NCBI RefSeq assembly: GCF_007018905.1
Contig: NZ_CP041402.1
Coordinates: 2,468,001 to 2,532,000 of the forward strand
Length of the DNA stretch: 64,000 bases
Direction of reading: 5' to 3'
DNA from: Tardiphaga sp. vice304
Lineage (GTDB): Bacteria; Pseudomonadota; Alphaproteobacteria; Rhizobiales; Xanthobacteraceae
Shown here: piece by piece, positions 55,874 through 64,000 of the stretch
Position numbering within the stretch: the first letter of the stretch is position 1
How the letters are laid out: each line of letters opens with the position of its first letter
The notes under the pieces: generated by a model
Databases searched by the model: none
What the model saw: the letters and a program-made list of their open reading frames with translations, nothing else
Told to the model about the DNA's origin: nothing
Translations under genes and position numbers: made by a program

Positions 55874-56863
55874 TCACTCCTTCAGCAAGGCGGCGATCTG
55901 CTCGGCGGCGACCGCGGGCGTGAGGCTCGCGTCGGCGACCTCGCGTTCGATCGCCTTGACCTTGCCTCGCAGCGCCGGATCGGCACGCAGCCTCGCCATC
56001 AGGCGCTGCTCCAGCATCGTCCACATCCATTTCACCTGCTGCTCGCGCCGTCGCCTCGCGAAGTCGCCGGACGCATTCATCGCCGTGCGATGTTCGAGGA
56101 TCTTCTGCCAGAGGTCTTCGATGCCGGTATTGGCCAGCGCCGAATAAGTCACCACCGGCGGATGCCAGTGCTCGCTGCGCGGCGTCAGGATATGCAGCGC
56201 GCCGCGATAGTCGCCGGCGGTGATATTGGCGCGCTTGAGATTGTCGCCGTCGGCCTTGTTGATGGCGATCATGTCGGCGAGCTCGATCAGGCCCTTCTTG
56301 ATGCCCTGCAACTCGTCGCCGCCGCCGGGCAGCATGAGTGCGAGAAAGAAGTCGGTCATGTCGCACACCGCGGTCTCCGACTGGCCGATGCCGACGGTCT
56401 CCACCAGCACGACGTCAAAGCCGGCGGCCTCGCACAACAGCATCGCCTCGCGCGTCTTCGCCGCGACGCCGCCGAGCGTGCCCGACGACGGCGACGGCCG
56501 GATGAAGGCGTTGTCTTCCGCCGAGAGCATCGCCATCCGCGTCTTGTCGCCGAGGATCGAGCCGCCGGTGCGCGCGGAGGAGGGATCGACCGCCAGCACC
56601 GCGACCTTGTGGCCCTGCCGGATCAGATACATGCCGAGCCCGTCGATGGTGGTCGACTTGCCGACGCCGGGCGAGCCGGTGATGCCGACGCGAATGGCGC
56701 GGCCAGTGTCGGGAAGCAGCGTTTGCACCAGTTCGCGCGCCGCGGCCTGATGGTCGGCGCGGCGGCTCTCTACCAGCGTGATCGCACGCGCCAGCGCGGC
56801 CCGCGAGCCGGCGCGGACGGACGCGGCGAAAGCGGGGATATCGAGGGGGGAGGGAATTGCCAT
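55874..56863 (-). CDS. meaB: Methylmalonyl-CoA mutase GTPase MeaB
   Basis: MeaB is a G3E GTPase that loads and protects the cobalamin cofactor of methylmalonyl-CoA mutase. The 329-residue protein has the P-loop GSPGVGKS (63-70), AVLAVDPSS, LVETVGIGQSE and IAINKADGDN. It follows the vapC stop without a gap, while its target gene scpA lies upstream of the toxin-antitoxin pair. Length is normal. Confidence 0.95.
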   Translation of the reverse strand: MAIPSPLDIPAFAASVRAGSRAALARAITLVESRRADHQAAARELVQTLLPDTGRAIRVGITGSPGVGKSTTIDGLGMYLIRQGHKVAVLAVDPSSARTGGSILGDKTRMAMLSAEDNAFIRPSPSSGTLGGVAAKTREAMLLCEAAGFDVVLVETVGIGQSETAVCDMTDFFLALMLPGGGDELQGIKKGLIELADMIAINKADGDNLKRANITAGDYRGALHILTPRSEHWHPPVVTYSALANTGIEDLWQKILEHRTAMNASGDFARRRREQQVKWMWTMLEQRLMARLRADPALRGKVKAIEREVADASLTPAVAAEQIAALLKE

Positions 56864-57271
56864 CTAGACCGGTAACACGTTGAGTTTGAGACGGAGCGCT
56901 GCCTGTCGCATGGCTTTATCCAATGTAGCGATGGACGCTTTCAAGTCCATCGCCAGGATCACATAGGCCGCGTCGTAAGCCGTGAGGTTTTGCTCGCTGG
57001 AGATAGCGACCAGTCTCGCGGCATCGCCGGCAAAAGCTGGTTGGATCTCGATAGTGTAGGTCGCCAATTCATCCAGGATCAGGCCGACGTCTTGAAGTGA
57101 AATTCGCTTGCGGCGCACATTTGTGACCAATGCATTGCTGATTTCGGCAGGCCAATGGGCGGGCGCGATGAGTCGTTCCTGCCGCAATGTCTCGATGAGA
57201 TTGGCTTGCTCCACGGCGACATCCTCGCCGAGCACATGCGCGATGACAAAGGACGCATCGACAACAATCAA
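56864..57271 (-). CDS. vapC: VapC-type PIN toxin
   Basis: The 135-residue PIN domain has the conserved acids in VVDASFVIAHVLGE, AEISNAL and NLTAYDAAYVILA, and ATLD near the end. PIN toxins cut tRNA or rRNA with magnesium. It starts with a TTG overlapping the antitoxin stop (TTGA), and ends right at the meaB start. All active-site acids are present, so it should be functional. Confidence 0.9.
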   Translation of the reverse strand: MIVVDASFVIAHVLGEDVAVEQANLIETLRQERLIAPAHWPAEISNALVTNVRRKRISLQDVGLILDELATYTIEIQPAFAGDAARLVAISSEQNLTAYDAAYVILAMDLKASIATLDKAMRQAALRLKLNVLPV

Positions 57272-57543
57272 CGTCGGCCTTCCTCAATCCAGGATTTGAT
57301 CTCTTCCTGTGTCGCGCCGACATTCAGCCGCTTGCCAATTTCTCGCAGATTGAGTCCGGCCTGCCGGCGCCGCTCGATCTGCTCGGCGGTCAGTACGTCG
57401 CTCTGGGAATGCGCTTCCTCCCGAACCAGCCGGGCTACCGGCGCGCCGTCGCGGGTGATGACGACCTCGTCGCCGGTCTGCTCGACCTCGGCAACGAGCT
57501 TGTCGAGCTGCGCTTCGGCTTCCGTGACTGTCACATGTTTCAT
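57268..57543 (-). CDS. vapB: Phd/YefM-type antitoxin (VapB)
   Basis: The 91-residue protein begins MKHVTVTEAEAQLDKLVAEVEQTGDEVVITRDGAPVARLV, the Phd/YefM fold that binds the operator and folds on the toxin. The C-terminal part RRRQAGLNLREIGKRLNVG to SWIEEGRR would wrap the toxin. The ATG at 57543 starts four bases after the scpA stop and the end overlaps vapC. A longer frame from 57582 overlaps scpA and is not used. Confidence 0.88.
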   Translation of the reverse strand: MKHVTVTEAEAQLDKLVAEVEQTGDEVVITRDGAPVARLVREEAHSQSDVLTAEQIERRRQAGLNLREIGKRLNVGATQEEIKSWIEEGRR

Positions 57544-57547
57544 CGGA

Positions 57548-59704
<2,157 letters not shown>

Positions 59705-59724
59705 GTCATCCAGCCTTAGTGTTT

Positions 59725-59806
59725 GTCATTGCGAGCGCAGCGAAGCAATCCAGTAAGCCACGCAGAAAGGCTGGATTGCTTCGTCGCAAGGGCTCCTCGC
59801 AATGAC
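59725..59806. repeat. Inverted GTCATTGCGAG repeat
   Basis: GTCATTGCGAGCGCAGCGAAG and AATCCAG on the left are matched by CTGGATT, GCTTCG and CTCGCAATGAC on the right. It lies between the GFA stop side and the scpA start. It is another common rhizobial palindrome, here inside the mutase operon. Confidence 0.75.
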
Positions 59807-59827
59807 GGCTGCGTGTATCTGTCGTCA

Positions 59828-60295
59828 TCAATCATGATCCGGCTGCTGATAGCTGAACACCTGCGCCAGCTGCACGGGTCCGTAGTTCTGCATCGTGGTC
59901 TTGCTCGGCAAATGGGCAATATTGCCGATCCAGCCGAGCCGCGACTCCGTGCCGAATTGCAGCGTCGGGACCATGCGGTCGGGCCGGTCGAAGGCGCCGG
60001 TCATGATCTCGATGTTGTCGCCATCGATCTTGCGATAGCTCAGCGGCGTGCCGCAGGCGGCACAGAAATCGCGCTCGGCGATCGACGAGGACTTGAACGA
60101 CGACGGCGTGCCGCGGGTCCAGGCAAAGTTGGCGTTCGGAATGTCGGCGAATGATGCGAATGGCGCGCCGGTAGCTTTCTGGCACATCCGGCAATGGCAC
60201 AGGCTGACGCGGGTCGGCGCGGCCGACAGCGCAAAGCGGATCGCGCCGCACTGGCAGCCGCCGGTCAGAACGGGTTTGCTCGCCGCCATTCCCAT
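59828..60295 (-). CDS. GFA family zinc protein
   Basis: The 155-residue protein has the Cys sets of glutathione-dependent formaldehyde-activating enzymes: GGCQCGAIRF, CHCRMCQKATGAPF and FCAACGTPLSY. It binds zinc. The enzymatic claim for the family is uncertain, and many members have unknown roles. It starts at an ATG (60295) two bases after the mutA stop, so it is likely co-transcribed with the mutase genes, although it has no obvious job there. Confidence 0.85.
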   Translation of the reverse strand: MGMAASKPVLTGGCQCGAIRFALSAAPTRVSLCHCRMCQKATGAPFASFADIPNANFAWTRGTPSSFKSSSIAERDFCAACGTPLSYRKIDGDNIEIMTGAFDRPDRMVPTLQFGTESRLGWIGNIAHLPSKTTMQNYGPVQLAQVFSYQQPDHD

Positions 60296-60297
60296 GC

Positions 60298-62163
60298 TCA
60301 CTCCATCCGGCCGTAGGCGGCCACCAGCAGCGCCAGCGCATCGCCGCCTGCAAAGATGAAATCCGCCACGCCGGCCTCGCGCAGGGCGGGCTCCAGTTCG
60401 CCGGGCTTGCCGGCGAGATAGATGTGCTTGGCGCCCGCGGTCTTGAGCGCCCGGGCGGTCGCGACGGCGTGATCGGGATAGAGCTTGTCGGACGAGCACA
60501 GGCAGGCCAGCGCCGCACCCGACGCCTTGAAGGCCTCGGCGAGCGCGCCGGGATCGGTGAAGCCCTCATTATCGACGGCCTCGATGCCGCCGGTCTCGAA
60601 GAAGCTCTTGGCAAAGCCTGCGCGGGCGGTGAAATCGGCCGGCGTGCCCAAATTGGCTAGGAACATTTTTGGCCGCGCGCCCTTGCGGGCGAGAATGTGA
60701 TCCGACTTGTCGCGCAGCGCCTCGAACGGCACGGCCAGCCGGATCGGCTCCACCGCGTTGAACTTGATCTTGTCGCGGCCGTAGGGCTTCGCCGGCACCG
60801 GCTTGACCTTCAGCACGCTGGCGCGGGGCTCGTGCAGATTGGGGAATTCGGAGGCTCCGGTCAGCACCTCGCGACGTTTCGCGATGCTGGCCTGCCGCGC
60901 CTTGCGGGTCGCGGATACCTTCGGCTGCAGCAAATTGTTGCCGAGCGCATAGAACGCGCCGCCGGCCTTTTCGATGTCCTGAAACAGCGCCCAGGCATTG
61001 GCGCACAATTCCTGCGTCAGTTGTTCGATGCCGCCGGCGCCGGCCGCGGGATCGGAGACTTTTGCGAGGTTGGACTCTTCCAGCAGCACGAGCTGGGTAT
61101 TCCGCGCAGCCCTTCGTGCAAACGCGTCGGGCAGGCCGAGCGCCAGCGTATGCGGCAGCAGGCAGACCGAATTGGCGCCGCCGAGCCCGGCGGAGAAGGT
61201 CGCCACCGTGGCGCGCAGCAGGTTCACGTAAGGGTCGCGCTGGGTCAGCATCCGCCACGCCGTCTCGGCGGCGATGAACAGCGGCTTCGGCGCGAGGCCA
61301 CAGCTTTCCTCGACGCGCGCCCACAGCAGCCGCAGCGCGCGGAATTTCGCCAGCGTGAGAAACTGGTCGGCGTCGGCGGAGAGCCGCGCATAGATCATCG
61401 AGCGCGCGGTCTCGACCGGGATGTTGGCGTCTTCCAGCGCGCGCAGATAGGACACCATCACGGCCAGTACCCAGGCCAGCTCCTGCACTTCGGAGCCGCC
61501 GGCGTCGTGAATGATGCGGCCATCGGCGACCGCGAACGGGCCGTTGAAGCCGGAGGCCGACAGTTTCTTGATCGCCTCGGTGACGGCGGGCGCCATCTCC
61601 CACCAATTATAGGCGCTCTGGCCCCATACCGCGGTGGCGCCGATCGGATCATAGCCGAAGCGGATCTCGCATTTGGCGGGATCGATGCCCTTCGCCTTGA
61701 TGTAATCCGCCAGATGGATCGCGGCCATCCGCGATTGCGGGCCGGCGTGCAACTCGATCGCGATGCCGGCGTCGAGGAAGATGCCGTCGAGCAGCTTCTC
61801 GATCGTCTCGGGCGTGGCTTCCAGGCCGAAGCCGCGCGCGCCGTTGGCGCCGGCGAAGATCAGCGCAAGGCCGGTGGCGCCGTTTTCGAGGTCGTGCAGC
61901 GCCTGCGCGTTGGCCCGCGCGGCGTCGGGATGGTCGATGCGCTGCATGATCTGCCACGGCGCGCCTGCGGCGCGCGCGGCGATCGGGGCGGCGTCTGTGG
62001 CGCGGGGGTAGAGCGGCTGGATCTTGATGCCGTCATAGGTCTTGCTGACCAGTCTTTCGAACGGCGCGCCCTTCAGCACGCCATCGACCAGCCTGCGCCA
62101 GTCGTCGGAGGTCGCCGGCGCAAAATCCGCAGCCAGTACAAGATCGTCCATCGCAGTCGGCAT
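60298..62163 (-). CDS. mutA: Methylmalonyl-CoA mutase small subunit
   Basis: The 621-residue partner of ScpA has WRRLVDGVLKGAPFERLVSKTYDGI, an incomplete barrel and a C-terminal cobalamin-like domain without the D-x-H-x-x-G motif (the place reads FLANLGTPADFTAR), as in other small subunits that do not bind the cofactor. ANIPVETARSMIYARLSAD and GLGGANSVCLLPH match family segments. The ATG at 62163 or 62151 may start it. Confidence 0.92.
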   Translation of the reverse strand: MPTAMDDLVLAADFAPATSDDWRRLVDGVLKGAPFERLVSKTYDGIKIQPLYPRATDAAPIAARAAGAPWQIMQRIDHPDAARANAQALHDLENGATGLALIFAGANGARGFGLEATPETIEKLLDGIFLDAGIAIELHAGPQSRMAAIHLADYIKAKGIDPAKCEIRFGYDPIGATAVWGQSAYNWWEMAPAVTEAIKKLSASGFNGPFAVADGRIIHDAGGSEVQELAWVLAVMVSYLRALEDANIPVETARSMIYARLSADADQFLTLAKFRALRLLWARVEESCGLAPKPLFIAAETAWRMLTQRDPYVNLLRATVATFSAGLGGANSVCLLPHTLALGLPDAFARRAARNTQLVLLEESNLAKVSDPAAGAGGIEQLTQELCANAWALFQDIEKAGGAFYALGNNLLQPKVSATRKARQASIAKRREVLTGASEFPNLHEPRASVLKVKPVPAKPYGRDKIKFNAVEPIRLAVPFEALRDKSDHILARKGARPKMFLANLGTPADFTARAGFAKSFFETGGIEAVDNEGFTDPGALAEAFKASGAALACLCSSDKLYPDHAVATARALKTAGAKHIYLAGKPGELEPALREAGVADFIFAGGDALALLVAAYGRME

Positions 62164-62299
62164 GAAAACACGTCACTCCCGGGCATTGCTTCGTTATTGA
62201 CCCGAAAATGCCACGTCGGGGCGGCGAAGCCAATGGGGGTGGGGGATGGCTGCCGCGCTGCGCGCGGACATGTCATGTGGCGGTATGGCCTATCCACTT

Positions 62300-62414
62300 G
62301 TCGTCCCGGCGAACGCCGGGACCCATACCCGCCGAGTTTGCGAAGGCACTCGGGACCTGTGGCGTTTCTGTTGGCGGGCCGGAGGCTACGGGTCCCGGCG
62401 TTCGCCGGGACGAC
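62300..62414. repeat. Inverted GTCGTCCCGGCG repeat
   Basis: GTCGTCCCGGCGAACGCCGG at the left end is matched by CCGGCGTTCGCCGGGACGAC at the right end, each with its own hairpin. It is the same family as the block at 17645. It separates the mutase operon from the fol operon and may end the fol transcript. Confidence 0.75.
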
Positions 62415-62430
62415 GTGGAGAGGCCCGCGC

Positions 62431-62922
62431 TTAATTCAGTCCCGGCAGCTTGCGGATGTCGTTGGTGCGGACCTGCTTCAGCCAGTCGGCGACGGTCATA
62501 CCGGCGATTTCGCGGTCCGGTGCGATCTCGGCCAGCGGCACCAGCACGAAGGCGCGTTCGGTGGCGCGGGGGTGAGGCAGAGTGAGTTCCGGCTTGGCAA
62601 TCACCACGTCATCATAGGCGATCATGTCGAGGTCGAGGCCGCGCGGGCCCCAGCGGGTCTCGGCGACGCGGTTGCGGCCGAACTTCTGCTCGATGCGGTG
62701 CAGGGTGAACAGCAAAGCATGCGGATCGAGTTCGGTCTCGATCTCGATCACGGCATTCACATAATCGTCCTGCGGCACGCCGCCGACCGGAGCCGTCGCG
62801 TAGTCCGACGAGCGCGCAATCAGCGCCGCCTGGGTCATGCCGCAGATATTGGAGATCGCGCGGCGAAAGGTGTCGCGGACGTCGCCGATATTGCCGCCGA
62901 GTGCAATCAGGACACTGGCCAT
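62431..62922 (-). CDS. folK: HPPK (2-amino-4-hydroxy-6-hydroxymethyldihydropteridine diphosphokinase)
   Basis: FolK adds pyrophosphate to hydroxymethyldihydropterin before FolP acts. The 163-residue protein has MASVLIALGGNIGDVRDTF, YVNAVIEIET, RWGPRGLDLDMIAYDD and LPHPRATERAFVLVPLAEI. I chose the ATG at 62922, one base after the folB stop, because the family starts with the first strand there. Co-translated with folB and folP. Confidence 0.95.
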   Translation of the reverse strand: MASVLIALGGNIGDVRDTFRRAISNICGMTQAALIARSSDYATAPVGGVPQDDYVNAVIEIETELDPHALLFTLHRIEQKFGRNRVAETRWGPRGLDLDMIAYDDVVIAKPELTLPHPRATERAFVLVPLAEIAPDREIAGMTVADWLKQVRTNDIRKLPGLN

Positions 62923-62923
62923 G

Positions 62924-63289
62924 TCAGGACCTCGAGCGGATGAGAATGACGCCGACATCGTCGAAGATCGCAGCGATCGGCGCGTGCGGCTTGTGCACGG
63001 TGACCTTGACTGTGCTGATCTTCGGAAACGCCGCCAGTATCGCTTCGGCCACCGCCCCTGCGGCGCGCTCCAGCAGCTTGTAATTGGCGTCCTTGAAGGC
63101 CGAGGTCGCGGTCGCCACGACGTTGGCGTAGGACACGGTATCGCTGAGGCGGTCGCTGCGCGAGGCGGCGGCGATGTCGGCCGTCAGTTCGAGATCGATC
63201 ACGAAACGCTGGCCGACATGGGATTCGTGGTCCATCACGCCGTGATGGGCATGCACCGAGACGCCCGTGATGAAGATCGTATCGCTCAT
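62924..63289 (-). CDS. folB: Dihydroneopterin aldolase
   Basis: FolB cleaves dihydroneopterin to hydroxymethyldihydropterin and glycolaldehyde. The 121-residue protein has MSDTIFITGVSVHAHHGV, VGQRFVIDLELT, DRLSDTVSYANV, LERAAGAVAEAIL and VTVHKPHAPI, the tunnel-fold pattern with the active-site Glu in LLERAA. Its ATG overlaps the folP stop (ATGA). Confidence 0.94.
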   Translation of the reverse strand: MSDTIFITGVSVHAHHGVMDHESHVGQRFVIDLELTADIAAASRSDRLSDTVSYANVVATATSAFKDANYKLLERAAGAVAEAILAAFPKISTVKVTVHKPHAPIAAIFDDVGVILIRSRS

Positions 63290-64000
63290 GTCTGTTCCTC
63301 GATGCAGGCTGCGACGCGCAGCGCCTGGACGGTTTCGGCGACGTCGTGCGCGCGAATGATGGTGGCGCCGCGCTGTGCCGACAGCAGATGCGCGGCGATC
63401 GAGCCGCCGAGCCGCTGCTGCGGCTCGGACGGCACGACGGTCGAGATGAATTTCTTTCTGCTGGCACCGACCAGGACCGGCAGGCCGAAGCTTTCGAGCT
63501 CGCGCAGGCGCGCCAGCGCGATCATGCTCTGCTGCGGCGTCTTGCCGAAACCGATGCCGGGATCGAGCACGAGATTTTGCCGTGCGATGCCGGCCTTCGC
63601 GGCGATGGCGAGCGTGCGGTCGAAGAAACGCTTGATGTCATCGACAATATCGATCCCGCCATCGACGTCGTCACGGTTGTGCATGACCACGACCGGGACG
63701 TCGTGTTCGGCGACCACGCGCGCCATGTCGGGATCGCGCTGCAGGCCCCAGACGTCATTGGCGATGGCTGCGCCGGTGGCGAGCGCCTTGGCGACGACGG
63801 CGGCCTTCATGCTGTCGATCGATACCGGCGTGCCGAGCGCCACGACGTCGGCCAGTACCGGCGCAAGCCGCAGCCACTCTTCGTCGGCGCTGATGGGCCG
63901 GGAGCCATAGGGCCTCGTCGATTCCGCGCCAATGTCGAGAATGTCGGCGCCTTCCGCTATCATGCGGCGCGCCTGCGCCAGCGCGCGCTCCGGCGCGTCG
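63286..64000 (-). CDS. folP: Dihydropteroate synthase, 5' end missing
   Basis: FolP joins the pterin pyrophosphate to p-aminobenzoate and is the sulfonamide target. The visible 237 residues include GADILDIGAESTRPYG, VSIDSMK, ANDVWGLQRDPDMA, VVVMHNRDD, LVLDPGIGFGKTPQ, LPVLVGASRKKFIS and TIIRAHDV. The frame stays open to the window edge, so the N-terminal part with the pterin-binding start lies beyond. It overlaps folB by four bases. Confidence 0.95.
   Translation of the reverse strand, partial: DAPERALAQARRMIAEGADILDIGAESTRPYGSRPISADEEWLRLAPVLADVVALGTPVSIDSMKAAVVAKALATGAAIANDVWGLQRDPDMARVVAEHDVPVVVMHNRDDVDGGIDIVDDIKRFFDRTLAIAAKAGIARQNLVLDPGIGFGKTPQQSMIALARLRELESFGLPVLVGASRKKFISTVVPSEPQQRLGGSIAAHLLSAQRGATIIRAHDVAETVQALRVAACIEEQT

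Noticed and set aside
53737..55923. 728-residue open frame on the plus strand
   Set aside because: It is opposite the MFS and pcp genes, His/Arg/Gln-rich, and without family features.

Overview
The window comes from the chromosome of a GC-rich alphaproteobacterium, most likely the Nitrobacteraceae (Bradyrhizobium / Rhodopseudomonas / Afipia group). The signs are the adjacent TIGR03809 and TIGR03808 family genes typical of that family, an alphaproteobacterial LexA box (direct GTTC-N7-GTTC) in front of imuA-imuB-dnaE2, and many short palindromic intergenic repeats of the rhizobial kind. No plasmid or phage backbone, rRNA, tRNA, CRISPR array or intact insertion sequence was seen.

Layout. 1-1.8 kb: 5' part of an MOSC protein and purB. 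1.9-4.6 kb: an accessory, visibly lower-GC patch behind a perfect 32-bp palindrome. It holds a PD-(D/E)XK-type toxin domain fused in frame to its likely immunity protein, a decayed second toxin tip with an intact second immunity gene, and a DUF6968 gene. 4.6-10.3 kb: a metallophosphoesterase / protein kinase-Usp pair, an MqsRA toxin-antitoxin, rpe, an EF-hand protein behind a sigma-54 promoter and a P1 peptidase. 10.5-17.6 kb: ccdA, then a TetR-adaptor-HAE1 RND efflux operon and a CnbZ-like protein. 17.8-26.3 kb: a DNA-damage block with UdgX and a repair radical-SAM protein on one side of a LexA box and imuA-imuB-dnaE2 on the other. 26.6-31 kb: a CzcBA-like metal RND pair.

31-49.3 kb: urate hydroxylase PuuD, a bacteriophytochrome HWE kinase with a fused receiver, a TolC protein, an enoyl-CoA hydratase, an ECF sigma/NrsF pair, an FAD monooxygenase with an SDR epimerase, a frameshifted DUF2336 gene, a diguanylate cyclase, a second ECF sigma/anti-sigma pair and the TIGR03809/TIGR03808 pair. 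49.6-55 kb: an aldehyde/alcohol dehydrogenase series and a Bcr/CflA transporter. 55.2-62.2 kb: the methylmalonyl-CoA mutase operon (mutA - GFA - scpA - vapB - vapC - meaB - pcp), in which a toxin-antitoxin pair sits between the mutase and its chaperone. 62.4-64 kb: folP-folB-folK, running off the end.

The most unusual items are the toxin-immunity fusion with its decayed duplicate, the single LexA box shared by UdgX/radical-SAM and the mutasome, and the VapBC pair inside the mutase operon. All calls were made by reading the sequence; no database search was run.
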